Shown here in pieces: positions 1 to 9,917 of a stretch of DNA of 64,000 bases. The number at the start of each line of letters is the position of its first letter. Within the stretch, counting starts at the first letter, position 1. This stretch comes from Chryseobacterium phocaeense (GTDB lineage Bacteria; Bacteroidota; Bacteroidia; Flavobacteriales; Weeksellaceae), in the NCBI RefSeq assembly GCF_900169075.1, contig NZ_LT827015.1, positions 248,001-312,000 on the forward strand. Reading direction: 5' to 3'. The notes under the pieces were generated by a model that saw only the letters and a list, made by a program, of their open reading frames with translations, ran no database searches and had not been told where the DNA came from. Position numbers and translations under genes: made by a program.

Positions 1-28
1 TCTATCAATATAAACAGTTAATGTTTTG

Positions 29-58
29 GCTGATCCTTTCGGGGATCGGCTCTTTTTA
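29..58 (+). terminator. Rho-independent terminator of a gene lying left of the window
   Basis: An 8-bp stem (gctgatcc with ggatcggc, one G-U pair) around a 6-base loop is followed by tctttttattttt. It probably ends a plus-strand gene whose last codons lie at or before position 21. The remainder of 1-249 holds only this hairpin, the 35-base element at 66-100 and the promoter at 195-202. Confidence 0.7.
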
Positions 59-65
59 TTTTTAT

Positions 66-100
66 GCGTCAAGTTCTGTCGTGTCATGACATTAATTTTG
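66..100 (+). promoter_or_regulatory. 35-base promoter-like element, copy 1
   Basis: The block begins gcgtcaagttctgtcg and ends in taattttg, a TAnnTTTG -7 match. A second block of identical length and layout lies at 19931-19965 in front of another gene. The shared part is cgtcaagtt-Y-tgtcg, then a variable stretch, then TAnnTTTG. This is seen directly; a role as an activated promoter is inference. Confidence 0.4.
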
Positions 101-194
101 TTCATTAATTAATTGAAAAGAATTAATAATATATAGGCAAATGAAAAAGTTTATTAAATCTCAGTATTGGGACTTGAAATGCGTTAAAAAATGT

Positions 195-202
195 TAAATT
201 TG
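195..202 (+). promoter_or_regulatory. -7 element (TAAATTTG) of the rhs operon
   Basis: TAAATTTG matches the Bacteroidetes primary-sigma -7 consensus TAnnTTTG and lies 47 bases before the first ATG of the five-gene rhs operon. No convincing -33 TTTG is seen. Confidence 0.55.
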
Positions 203-249
203 CGAAAGGATTATAAAAAAAGAATTTTAAAATTAAAAATACAAAACCG

Positions 250-1806
250 ATGAAGAAATTCTACGCTGGTGCATGTACTTTATGCACGCTTCTGGGGCTA
301 TCTGCCCAGGAAGTATTGTGGCAGAAAGATATCAAATCTTCTACCCAGGATTTTCTAAGCCAGGTAACCACAACCATTGATCAGCAGTATCTGATAACCG
401 GAAGTTCTATCCATTCTTCAGGATCCGGCCAGATGCCAGCAGCCAATAGCCAAAAGCAAAACAACGGCTATGATTTTCATTTAGTCAAACTCAATCAACA
501 GGGTGAGCAGGTCTGGGAAAAATATTTCTCCGGACAAAACCACGATTATCTTTCCGCTTCCGTTGCTACGCAGGAAGGAGGATTTTTGATTGCAGGAACT
601 TCCTATTCCGGGAAAGGCTTAGATAAAAAAGAAGATTCCAAAGGAGGGTCTGATATCTGGCTGATCAGACTGAATGAATTTGGGGATGAACTTTGGCAGA
701 AAACTTTAGGATCAGCATCTGATGAAGAAACAAGGTCGGTGATTCAGACTACAGATTTTGGATTTTTTGTAGCCGGGAATGTTCAGAATTCAGCTAAAGG
801 CTATGGATCAAAAGATGTTTTGATTGTAAAGCTTGATAAAGATGGCAAAATTGTGTCTGAATCCGTATTTGGAGGAAAAGGACTTGATGAAGTTGAAAAA
901 ATAATTCCAACCAGAGATGGCGGAGCCTTGCTAGGTATCTATTCCAGAAGTGGTTTAGGCGGTTCAAAAAAATCTGAAAACTCCGGCGAGGGCGATTACT
1001 GGATCATCAAACTTGATAAATCCGGAAAGGTAGAATGGGAAAAGAATTTTGGTGGAAAAGGAGATGACCATTTGAGAACATTGGCTTTAACATCAGCGGG
1101 TTATTTAGTTGGTGGTGAATCCAGATCAGAAAGATCAGGAAACAAAACCGTAGGAATTGAAGAAGGAACAGACTTGTGGTTAATTTCACTTAACGAAAGA
1201 GGTGAAGAGATCTGGCAGAAGTCTTACACTTTTGGAAATCGTGATATTCTAATGGGAGCAAGTGTACTTCATTCAGCAGATGATAAGTCTTCTAAAGGAA
1301 TTCTTTTAGGTGGATATACCCAAGCTGAGACAAGGATTGAAGCAGAGGACGAAACATTTTGGATGCTGTATCTGGATCAGGAGGGTAATGAACAGTGGAG
1401 AAAACATGTGAAAGGTGAATCCAGAAAACGTGAAGAAAGATTGTCTGATATAAAATTGAACAGAGACGGTTCTATTATCCTTGCCGGAACAAGCGCAGAA
1501 GAGCTTGGAAAAGAAAACTGGAAGATTGTGAAACTTGGAGACAGCCAAATCAATAAGCTGATTGAGAAGCAGGATATTAAAATTTATCCGAATCCGGTTT
1601 CAGAGTATGCTTATGTGGAAATAGGCTTCGAATTCAAAGAGGCTGATATTTTATTGTATGATATGGGCGGAAGACAGCTTCAGAGCTTGAAGACTAAGAA
1701 TAAGGTGACGAAAATAAATACCCAGAATTTAGTTCAGGGGGCTTATGTGGTGACGATAAAGACGGATAATAATAAAACCGCAACCGCGAAAATCATTAAG
1801 AAATAA
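250..1806 (+). CDS. T9SS type A sorting domain protein with propeller-like repeats
   Basis: This 518-residue protein starts with a signal peptide (about residues 1-20, ending LSAQ). Six to seven repeats follow, each of the form D-x-W-L-I-K-L-x-x-x-G-E-x-x-W-x-K, as in DIWLIRLNEFGDELWQK. They resemble the blades of a beta-propeller. The last ~75 residues (IKIYPNPVSEYAYVEI to TAKIIKK) are a type A T9SS C-terminal sorting domain, so the product should cross the outer membrane and be anchored at or released from the cell surface. It is the first gene of the rhs operon, with only 3 bases before the next gene. Its task is not known; a surface adhesin or carrier for the following RHS proteins is inference. 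Confidence 0.85.
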   Translation: MKKFYAGACTLCTLLGLSAQEVLWQKDIKSSTQDFLSQVTTTIDQQYLITGSSIHSSGSGQMPAANSQKQNNGYDFHLVKLNQQGEQVWEKYFSGQNHDYLSASVATQEGGFLIAGTSYSGKGLDKKEDSKGGSDIWLIRLNEFGDELWQKTLGSASDEETRSVIQTTDFGFFVAGNVQNSAKGYGSKDVLIVKLDKDGKIVSESVFGGKGLDEVEKIIPTRDGGALLGIYSRSGLGGSKKSENSGEGDYWIIKLDKSGKVEWEKNFGGKGDDHLRTLALTSAGYLVGGESRSERSGNKTVGIEEGTDLWLISLNERGEEIWQKSYTFGNRDILMGASVLHSADDKSSKGILLGGYTQAETRIEAEDETFWMLYLDQEGNEQWRKHVKGESRKREERLSDIKLNRDGSIILAGTSAEELGKENWKIVKLGDSQINKLIEKQDIKIYPNPVSEYAYVEIGFEFKEADILLYDMGGRQLQSLKTKNKVTKINTQNLVQGAYVVTIKTDNNKTATAKIIKK

Positions 1807-1809
1807 AAG

Positions 1810-4800
1810 ATGAAAAATAAAATCTTACTACTGATACTTTTGAATTATGCAATGATTCTTTTTGGTCAGATCAATGTAAAATCACCTAACATTGATGCAT
1901 CATCTCTATTTAAATTTACAGAAACACCTGTTTCTCTTAATAATGGGCTTGTTAATATTAATTTACCAATTTACATAATAAAAACAAAGGATCTGGCTGT
2001 TCCCATCCAATTAGATTATCATTCAAGAGGAATAAAAGTAGAAGATATAGCTTCAACAGTTGGGTTAGGATGGAGTTTAAGCTATGGAGGTATGGTTAGC
2101 AGACAAGTAAGAGACAGACCTGATGATTCGTCAAATGGCTATTTAATCACTGATAGTTATACTAATTTTTTTACCAATATCCAGAAGAGGGCTTTGGTTT
2201 ACAATCAAACAATTACTTCCCCTACAAGAGATCTGGTTCCTGATCAGTTTTATTTTTCTACTCCTAGTTATTCAGGTAAATTTATTTTTGACCAGTTCGA
2301 TAAAAAAATTGTACAACAACCTTTTAGCGATTATAAAATATCACCAACCACCACTCAAAACTCTTTACTGAATAGTTGGATAGTTGTCGATGACAAAGGA
2401 AATAAATTTTATTATGGAACTTTAGACTTAAAATCTTTTAAAAGTTCACTTCAGACGCAAGGTTACATCCAGAATGGCACACCTTCAATTTCTTATACCT
2501 TAAATGGTGATAACTCAGAGGATACGTATGTTGATAGCTGGTATCTGATTCAAATTGAAACTGTTAATGGCGATGTGATAAAGTATAATTATACTTTGGA
2601 TGAATCTTATTATTATAAAAAAGATTATGATAAGATTGTTTATCCTTGTATCTCCACACCTTGTGATCAGCCAACCAATCCAGGAGTTTATACCTATTTT
2701 TCTAAGATCATTGAAAATAAATATATACTTGAATCTATTGAATTTCCCGAAGGGAAAATTAAATTTTTACCATCTTCTGTCAACCGCACAGACATTCAGG
2801 GGGGGAAATCACTTGATAAAATTGAAATTTATGACAGTAAAAATCATTTAATTGAATATTTTAAATTTAATTATAGTACGCAGGAATCAGTCCAAAATCC
2901 AAATATAAATGCACTGTTGGCATCATTAGATACTTCCTCAAATAAGAGAATGTTTCTTAGTGGAGCAGTCCGTTACTCAAAACAGAATGGAATTATTGAA
3001 AAGTATAATTATACATATAATTCTACTCAGCTTCCTAACAGATTTTCGACATCTCAGGATATGTGGGGATATTACAATAATGCATCAAACGGATCGTATT
3101 TGCATTTTTTTGATTATAATGGACATTTTTCAAGTAACAGAGAAAGTAGTGAGGAAGGATCAAAAGCAGGTATATTGGAATCTGTAAGCCACTCTACCGG
3201 ATTAAAAACAGAATTCACCTACGAAAACAATCTTTTGAAGCCTACATTTAATATGGATGGGATATTAGGTATTATTAATACTCCTTATCAAACTAAATCG
3301 GAAACTCTTATAAAAGCGGGGGATATACTTCCAAACTACAATACTTCCACAAATTCGTATTATAAAGACATTACGATAGATCCTAATCTGTATGATACAG
3401 AAGTAAAAATAACATTGGATTATCAAACATTTGTAAATCCTAATATGCCTGTACAATGCAGTTATTACACGGGTTGGATAGAGCAAAATGGTGCGAGAGT
3501 TATTCTTTTCCCCAATATCGGAGCCAATAAAACTATAGTAAAAGGTACTTCCTCTACGAGGGCATTAACAGCAGGTTCCACATACAGGTTAGGAGTAACA
3601 GCATTCGGTTGTTCACTGGAAGATGTGATTTCTAACGAATCTGAAAGTGTTTCCCTGATGCTCGACTATAAGGTAGCAAATATCAATGAAAACCTTTACT
3701 ACGGGCCAGGAAACAGAATCAGACAAATAAGGTATCTGGATCAGGATCAATTAAAAATAAAAAAAACATTCGAATATAAAGGGCCTACTGGAACAGCGAG
3801 TGGAGATCTATTCGGGATGAGGGAATATGTAGGAGTTGTGGGAATTAACCAGAATAACGTCCCTATTTTAGACCCCAAAGGTGTTTTCGCCGGATCAGTG
3901 AATTCTTCTCTGGAATCTAACAGTATGGGATATCGCTATGTAAAAGAATACCTGGGTGATGAACTTGAAAATAAAGGGCGTACAGACTACGAGTTTACAA
4001 ATTTTGCTGATGGGAGTAACTTCTTAAAATATCCGTTTACTTTACCGACCGATAACCAATGGACAAGAGGGTTATTAACTTCAAAAAAACATTATGAAAA
4101 CATCAATAATTCTTATAAACTTTTACAGGATGAATCAAATGAATATAAATTCGGTGGTTTTGACACTCCGTATGAAATCAGCCCTCCAATGGGTTTTGAG
4201 TCCGCAGACGGAATGATTCACAACTACACTAAAAATAGAGATTATTATGTTGTTCCATTGGCTCAAATGTACATGAATCTTTCTCATCTTGTTGGCTCTC
4301 CCCTGCCACATAATAATTTTTTAGTCGTAAATTTCACGGATAATTTAAAAATATACTATAAACCTTATTATTTTAACAGTGGTAAAGTAGAAAAAAATAA
4401 AACAATAATCAATGATTATAGAAATGATAAAATTTTAACTTCTAAAAATACCTTTTTATATAGTAGTACTAATCATTATCAATTGACTTCTCAAAAAAAT
4501 ATTTTTCCCGATCTTAGTACTCAGGAGGTATTTTATCTATATGCTCACGAAAAAAATAATACAAAACTAATTAATGCAAACATTATTGGAATTCCTTTAG
4601 AAACAGAAGTTAAGAAAAACAACAAAACAGTTTCAAAGACGGAAACGTTATATAATGACGTTTCCCATTTATTTCCAACTTCTGTTCAGTCATTAAATAT
4701 CCAGGGAAATCTGATGTCCACTGAGGCCACATATGATAAATACGATTCTAACGGAAACCTGCAGCAATACACTTCCAGAAACGGAATCTCGACAACCATC

Positions 4801-5163
4801 GTTTGGGGCTACAACAAAACACAGCCAATAGCAAAGATAGAAGGCGCAAAACTGTCAGATATTTCACAAACATTAATAGACAGTATTGTTAACGCATCTG
4901 CTAATGATGCCCAGTTGGGAACTGATGCTTCTGAACAGTCATTCATTTCAGCTTTGGATTTGTTCAGAACTCATTCTGCCTTATCAGGTTACCAGATCAC
5001 GACTTACTCCTATGACCCGTTAATCGGAGTGCGAAGCATCACTCCTCCATCTGGTATCAGAGAAGTATACATGTATGATACCGCCAACAGATTAATGGAA
5101 ATCAGGGAAAATAGTGCAACAGGGAAAATTTTAAAAGAATTCAAATACAATTACAAACAATAA
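1810..5163 (+). CDS. Large secreted YD/RHS-repeat-like protein without toxin tip
   Basis: This 1117-residue protein has a signal peptide at residues 1-20 (ending ILFGQ). Near residues 40-100 there is a region typical of Bacteroidetes RHS-like shells (LGWSLSYGG). The C-terminal half carries YD-type elements such as YDKYDSNGNL and YDTANRLMEIRE. It ends in FKYNYKQ, with no RHS core signature and no variable tip. It sits between the T9SS protein and the tail-fibre-like gene. It is visibly more AT-rich than the rhs gene at 6312. It may be a structural partner of the toxin-bearing RHS protein; that is inference from operon position and related repeats. Confidence 0.7.
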   Translation: MKNKILLLILLNYAMILFGQINVKSPNIDASSLFKFTETPVSLNNGLVNINLPIYIIKTKDLAVPIQLDYHSRGIKVEDIASTVGLGWSLSYGGMVSRQVRDRPDDSSNGYLITDSYTNFFTNIQKRALVYNQTITSPTRDLVPDQFYFSTPSYSGKFIFDQFDKKIVQQPFSDYKISPTTTQNSLLNSWIVVDDKGNKFYYGTLDLKSFKSSLQTQGYIQNGTPSISYTLNGDNSEDTYVDSWYLIQIETVNGDVIKYNYTLDESYYYKKDYDKIVYPCISTPCDQPTNPGVYTYFSKIIENKYILESIEFPEGKIKFLPSSVNRTDIQGGKSLDKIEIYDSKNHLIEYFKFNYSTQESVQNPNINALLASLDTSSNKRMFLSGAVRYSKQNGIIEKYNYTYNSTQLPNRFSTSQDMWGYYNNASNGSYLHFFDYNGHFSSNRESSEEGSKAGILESVSHSTGLKTEFTYENNLLKPTFNMDGILGIINTPYQTKSETLIKAGDILPNYNTSTNSYYKDITIDPNLYDTEVKITLDYQTFVNPNMPVQCSYYTGWIEQNGARVILFPNIGANKTIVKGTSSTRALTAGSTYRLGVTAFGCSLEDVISNESESVSLMLDYKVANINENLYYGPGNRIRQIRYLDQDQLKIKKTFEYKGPTGTASGDLFGMREYVGVVGINQNNVPILDPKGVFAGSVNSSLESNSMGYRYVKEYLGDELENKGRTDYEFTNFADGSNFLKYPFTLPTDNQWTRGLLTSKKHYENINNSYKLLQDESNEYKFGGFDTPYEISPPMGFESADGMIHNYTKNRDYYVVPLAQMYMNLSHLVGSPLPHNNFLVVNFTDNLKIYYKPYYFNSGKVEKNKTIINDYRNDKILTSKNTFLYSSTNHYQLTSQKNIFPDLSTQEVFYLYAHEKNNTKLINANIIGIPLETEVKKNNKTVSKTETLYNDVSHLFPTSVQSLNIQGNLMSTEATYDKYDSNGNLQQYTSRNGISTTIVWGYNKTQPIAKIEGAKLSDISQTLIDSIVNASANDAQLGTDASEQSFISALDLFRTHSALSGYQITTYSYDPLIGVRSITPPSGIREVYMYDTANRLMEIRENSATGKILKEFKYNYKQ

Positions 5164-5173
5164 AACTCAGATT

Positions 5174-6301
5174 ATGAAAAAAACAATATTCATTGCAGGC
5201 ATTTTTGCCGCTCAGTTAACTTATGCACAGTTATATACTCAGGGAGGTGCTTTAAATCAGACAACAACTCCCGCATCGGGTAACGTTGGGATAGGAATTC
5301 ACAACCCCCATTCGCATTTGGAGGTAGCCAACCCCGATGGCGGTAAAATAACAATTTCCACAGGTGGAGCAAGTGCGCTTTCATCCAACCCGAAATACCC
5401 TGCTTTAGAGTTTACAGGATTCCAGAACTCCCCCAAAGCAAGAATAACAGCTACCGAGGAAACAGGAAATACCTACGGCTCAAAATTTTCTATTTTAGTA
5501 AATGACGGCAACGGTGCAACAAGCTTAGCCGAAAGATTATCTATTCTCAGAAATGGGAATATAGGAATAGGAACTACTGCTCCAAAAGAAAAACTGGATG
5601 TTTCCGGTAATATTTTAGCAGGCGGAGCCAGTTCCACAGAAGGGATTAATGCACTGGCCATACGATATGAAGACGGATCACTCAGTAACTGGGGCTCATT
5701 GAGGAGTTCAGCGGCTTCCTATATGAGTTTTGGGGTTAAGGCAGATCCAAATGTAGGGTACGGTTGGCTGTCTTCCAATGGAACTCTAAATTTTTCCAAA
5801 GTAGCCATGACCATGGGCGATGAGGGCATTAAGTTTTTAAGCTCAACTCCACAAACCATTGCCATGAATTCTCCGGTAGCCATGAATGAAATCATGAAAA
5901 TTTCCGTGAATGGCAATGCCCTTTTGCAAGGTAAACTGGAAGCCAAAGAGCTCAAAGTGACCCTGACGCCAACCGCCGATTTCGTTTTTGAAGAAAATTA
6001 TGGCCTTCCCAAGCTCGAAGACGTGGAAAAACATATCAAAGACAAAAAGCATTTACCCGAAATAGCCTCTGCAAAAGTAATGGAAAAAGAAGGCGTAAAC
6101 GTTGGTGAATTTCAGATTAAGCTGCTGCAGAAAATTGAAGAATTAACGCTGTATGTTATTGAACAAAACAAACAGTTAAAAGACCAACACCAAAAAATTC
6201 AGAAACTTCAAACTGAGAATGCAGATTTAAAAAGTGCAGTCCTGGAAATTAAAGAGCTCAAAGATCAGATCCTGAACAAGAAATCCACTGCCACCCATTA
6301 A
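5174..6301 (+). CDS. Secreted tail-fibre-like protein with C-terminal coiled coil
   Basis: The product has 375 residues. A signal peptide (1-18, ending LTYAQ) is followed by motifs found in Bacteroidetes tail-fibre-like surface proteins: GNVGIGIHNPHSHLEV and GNIGIGTTAPKEKLDVSGN. After DFVFEENYGLPKLEDVEKH come KHLPEIASAKVMEKEGVNVG and a long coiled coil (about residues 295-365) rich in E, K, Q and L. This C-terminal part resembles that of peptidase S74-type fibres, but I see no clear autocleavage serine-lysine dyad. It lies 10 bases after one RHS-like gene and 10 bases before the next, so it is very probably co-transcribed. Confidence 0.7.
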   Translation: MKKTIFIAGIFAAQLTYAQLYTQGGALNQTTTPASGNVGIGIHNPHSHLEVANPDGGKITISTGGASALSSNPKYPALEFTGFQNSPKARITATEETGNTYGSKFSILVNDGNGATSLAERLSILRNGNIGIGTTAPKEKLDVSGNILAGGASSTEGINALAIRYEDGSLSNWGSLRSSAASYMSFGVKADPNVGYGWLSSNGTLNFSKVAMTMGDEGIKFLSSTPQTIAMNSPVAMNEIMKISVNGNALLQGKLEAKELKVTLTPTADFVFEENYGLPKLEDVEKHIKDKKHLPEIASAKVMEKEGVNVGEFQIKLLQKIEELTLYVIEQNKQLKDQHQKIQKLQTENADLKSAVLEIKELKDQILNKKSTATH

Positions 6302-6311
6302 TTGAAAAACT

Positions 6312-9300
6312 ATGTATAAAAAAATATATATAAGTTTGGGATTGCTGTGTGGAATCTATCACCATGCACAGGTGGTTCTGACCTCTCCGCCTGCGCCCAA
6401 TACCGAAGTAGCCAATCCCCAGAGCATACGCATGCTCCCGGGCTTTCGCTTCAATTCTGCTAACGGAACTTTCCGGGCCTATATCGGGGGCACATCTCCT
6501 GGGAATCCCGGGAATACCTATACCCCCATTACCGTAGATTACGCTTCCAGTATCTCCAATACTGAGAATTATGTTTATACCAGGCAGTACCTCGTGCCTA
6601 CGGAGGTTTCCAACGGATCCCTGCAGCAGATCCAGAGTGTTCAGTTTTTTGACGGTCTGGGGCGTCCCAAACAATCCGTGAGCATTAAGTCTACCCCTAC
6701 CGGGAAAGATCTCGTAACCCATATTCCTTACGACGCCTATGGCAGGCAGGTAGACAGCTGGCTTCCCGTTCCCATGTCTTCCCAGAGCGGGAACATCCAA
6801 AGCGGGGTAGAAAGCAGTACCAATGCTTATTATCAGGCCAACGGGATCAATGATTCTTTCCCCTTCAGTCATAAAAACCTGGAGAATTCTCCCCTGGACA
6901 GGATCCTGAGCCAGAAGAATCCCGGTAGCGGCTGGCAGAATAAGCCCGTTACCTTCGGCTATGATACCAATACGGCAGGAGAAGTAAAAAAATATACCAC
7001 CGTAACCACCTGGTTTGATGGAGCTACTTCCTCCCAGTTAAGCCTATCCGGAACTTACGGCCAGGCACAGCTATACAAAAACACCGTTACTGATGAGGAT
7101 GGCAATACAACCATAGAATTTAAAAACGGGCAGGGGCAAACCCTTCTGGTCAGAAAAGTGATCAGTGCTACTGAAAATGCAGATACCTACTACGTATACA
7201 ATGAATATGATCAGCTGGCATTTGTGATTCCTCCACTGGCATCAACCTCTGCCTCCGTATCCGATTCTGCATTGGCACACCTCTGCTATCAGTATAAGTA
7301 TGACGGAAGAAACAGGCTCGTAGAAAAGAAGCTTCCCGGAAAAGGATGGGAACAGATGGTCTACAATAAAAAAGACCAGATTGTGCTCTACCGTGACACC
7401 GTGCTGAAAAACGGGATCACCAATTTTACGGCTGACCAGTCATGGACTTTTACCAAATACGATCAGTTCGGAAGAGTAGTGTATACCGGGATTTCAAGGG
7501 ACGGAACGCCAAGGCAGAATATCCAGAATTATATTGATAACCAGGCGGCGAATGCTTCCTACGAAACCCGTGGAGGCAGCTTTACCCTGAGCGGACTGGC
7601 TGTAGAATACGGCAATGTTTCTTATCCGACCAGTATCGATAAAATCCTTAGCGTAAACTATTACGATACTTATCCGCAGGGAGCTCCCGCTGTTCCTGGA
7701 ACTGTTCTGGGCCAGGAAGTACTGCCTCAGGCTACGGCAAGCTCAAATGTAAGCACCAAAAGCCTGCCTACCGCATCCTATGTACGGAATATTGAAAATG
7801 AGAGCTGGACCAAAACATATACCTTTTATGATAAAAAAGGAAGGGCCATCGCTACCCATTCCGATAACCACCTCGGAGGTTATACCAAAACCGAAAGCTT
7901 CCTGAAATTTTCAGGCGTACCGGATTATACGCTTACCGAGCATAAAAGAACTGCCGGCGGAACCAAAATCAATATCAAAGAAAGTTTTGACTATGACCAT
8001 CAGGAAAGGATGGTGAGGCATTGGCATGAAGTAAACAACGGCGCTAAAGAACTGCTTGCAGAAAACCTTTACAACGATCTGGGCCAGCTGCAGACTAAAA
8101 ATGTAGGAAATACAACCGGCAGCCCGCTGCAAAGTGTGAAGTATGCCTACAATATCAGAGGATGGCTGACCAGACTTAACGATCCCGCCAATCTGCAGAA
8201 TAAACTCTTTGCGTATGAATTGAGGTATAATCAACCCGACAGCCAGTTTTCCGGATCTGCGAAATACAATGGAAATATTTCCCAGATGTCATGGATTACC
8301 CAAAGTGATGCCGTACTGAGAAATTATTCCTATGAGTATGATGCCCTTAACCGTCTTAAAGAAGGACGCTTCTGGGACGGAATGAATCTGGACCGGGGTG
8401 AATACCACGAGCAGCTTACCTACGATTTGAACGGGAATATCAAAACCCTGCTCAGAAGAGGAAAGCAGCTTCCCGGCTACACTGCTCCCGAAGTAATGGA
8501 TGACCTGGAATACCATTATCAAAACAGCGAACAGAGCAATATATTATCCTACCTTAAAGAAAAAGGGACCGGTAATGCCTTAAGCGGTTATCCGCTGGCC
8601 TCCGGAGCTACAGGAAGTACAATAACGTATGATGTCAACGGAAGTATGATTACCCAACCGGATAAAGGGATTTCTTCCATTCAATATAATTATTTAAATT
8701 TACCTGGAAAGATTACCCAAAACGCCAAAGTAACGGATTACACGTACCGGGCAGACGGGGTAAAAGTGAAAAAGCTCTTTGGCACGGTAACCACAGATTA
8801 TCTGGATGGTTTCCAGTATGAAAACGAAACATTAAAATTCTTCCCAACCGCAGAAGGCTATTATAATTCTGAAACCGGAAAATATGTGTATAATTACACT
8901 GATCATTTAGGAAATACAAGGCTAAGCTACTTTAAAAACGGAGCAGGAGCAGAGATCATTGAGGAGAGTAATTATTATCCTTTTGGGCTGAAGCATGAGG
9001 GGTATAATGTGTTGTTGGGAAATCCTGCGTATAAATATAAATACAACGGGAAGGAACTTCAGGAAAGTGGAATGTATGATTACGGGGCGAGATTTTATAT
9101 GGCTGATCTAGGAAGATGGGGCGTTGTAGATCCGTTGGCGGAAACTTCGAGAAGATGGAGTCCTTATACATATGCTTTTAACAACCCAATAAGATTTATT
9201 GACCCAGATGGAAGAGAATCAACAGACTGGGTAAAAAGAGGAAATCAAATATTTTTTGATGCTGAAATCACTACTCAACAACAAGCAGTTGATAAATATG

Positions 9301-9914
9301 GTTCTAATGTTCAACATTTAGATGAAGGTTCAACGGTTACAAGTGTTACAAATGGTCAAGGCGATGGCGACTTTCAATATACATTACATGATAATGGTAC
9401 TGTTACAGATTCGAGTGGAAATGTTATGGATAATACACAGAACATAGAAGCAAGGGATAAAACTATTTTCAGTAATTGTTCAAATTGTTTAAATCCTGGT
9501 ACACTTTATAAAAATCTGGGTGATTTAACTTATCCTGGGGGTGATAATCCAATGACATATAAAGGGAATTATAGTTATGACTATAAACCCTTGTTATTCT
9601 CTGAGTATCCAGCAATAGGGCACGATAGAAGATATGATAATTTAAAAATTTCAGGAGTTTCTGGTCTACTTACAGATACAAGAGCAATTGGAGCTGATTA
9701 TAAATTTGTTGCGGAAGAACTAGAAATTGCGGTCAATCCATTTATTGGGGCTAAAGACAGAGCTATAGCAGCAGGGCTGGGAATTGGCCTTGGTATTGCA
9801 GCAGCTCCAAAAACAATCTTTAAACTCATTACACAACCACAGTTTGGACCAATGCATATAGAAAATGATTATAGAGAATCTAGTAAGGGTGTAACCAATA
9901 AGCCTAAAAGATAA
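6312..9914 (+). CDS. RHS polymorphic toxin, DUF6443-type N terminus, phospholipase A2-like tip
   Basis: This is the only intact rhs gene of the array, at 1200 residues. Residues 1-20 are a signal peptide. Residues ~60-200 carry the DUF6443-like segment (SVQFFDGLGRPKQSVS). YD repeats follow to ~890, then the RHS core (YDYGARFYMADLGRWGVVDP) ending at DPDGRE around residue 968. The last ~230 residues are the variable tip. They contain YPGGDNP near residue 1074, GHDRRYD with H1104, and GADYKFV near 1129, an arrangement like the calcium loop, HDxxY helix and second aspartate of parvovirus-type phospholipase A2. A short hydrophobic run, AAGLGIGLGIAAA, lies in the last 60 residues. Base composition falls sharply from core to tip. 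The enzyme assignment is inference from motifs; the RHS identity is secure. Confidence 0.85.
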   Translation: MYKKIYISLGLLCGIYHHAQVVLTSPPAPNTEVANPQSIRMLPGFRFNSANGTFRAYIGGTSPGNPGNTYTPITVDYASSISNTENYVYTRQYLVPTEVSNGSLQQIQSVQFFDGLGRPKQSVSIKSTPTGKDLVTHIPYDAYGRQVDSWLPVPMSSQSGNIQSGVESSTNAYYQANGINDSFPFSHKNLENSPLDRILSQKNPGSGWQNKPVTFGYDTNTAGEVKKYTTVTTWFDGATSSQLSLSGTYGQAQLYKNTVTDEDGNTTIEFKNGQGQTLLVRKVISATENADTYYVYNEYDQLAFVIPPLASTSASVSDSALAHLCYQYKYDGRNRLVEKKLPGKGWEQMVYNKKDQIVLYRDTVLKNGITNFTADQSWTFTKYDQFGRVVYTGISRDGTPRQNIQNYIDNQAANASYETRGGSFTLSGLAVEYGNVSYPTSIDKILSVNYYDTYPQGAPAVPGTVLGQEVLPQATASSNVSTKSLPTASYVRNIENESWTKTYTFYDKKGRAIATHSDNHLGGYTKTESFLKFSGVPDYTLTEHKRTAGGTKINIKESFDYDHQERMVRHWHEVNNGAKELLAENLYNDLGQLQTKNVGNTTGSPLQSVKYAYNIRGWLTRLNDPANLQNKLFAYELRYNQPDSQFSGSAKYNGNISQMSWITQSDAVLRNYSYEYDALNRLKEGRFWDGMNLDRGEYHEQLTYDLNGNIKTLLRRGKQLPGYTAPEVMDDLEYHYQNSEQSNILSYLKEKGTGNALSGYPLASGATGSTITYDVNGSMITQPDKGISSIQYNYLNLPGKITQNAKVTDYTYRADGVKVKKLFGTVTTDYLDGFQYENETLKFFPTAEGYYNSETGKYVYNYTDHLGNTRLSYFKNGAGAEIIEESNYYPFGLKHEGYNVLLGNPAYKYKYNGKELQESGMYDYGARFYMADLGRWGVVDPLAETSRRWSPYTYAFNNPIRFIDPDGRESTDWVKRGNQIFFDAEITTQQQAVDKYGSNVQHLDEGSTVTSVTNGQGDGDFQYTLHDNGTVTDSSGNVMDNTQNIEARDKTIFSNCSNCLNPGTLYKNLGDLTYPGGDNPMTYKGNYSYDYKPLLFSEYPAIGHDRRYDNLKISGVSGLLTDTRAIGADYKFVAEELEIAVNPFIGAKDRAIAAGLGIGLGIAAAPKTIFKLITQPQFGPMHIENDYRESSKGVTNKPKR

Positions 9915-9917
9915 ATA

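Noticed and set aside
5174..6301. Prophage tail-fibre gene
   Set aside because: It has a Sec signal peptide and sits in an rhs operon. No other phage gene is nearby.
8713..8919. Minus-strand ORFs opposite the rhs core (also 10461-10658, 14089-14283, 8956-9171, 10695-10898, 14320-14529)
   Set aside because: They recur only because the rhs core is repeated. They lie wholly antisense to the conserved core, have no promoters and encode no recognisable protein.
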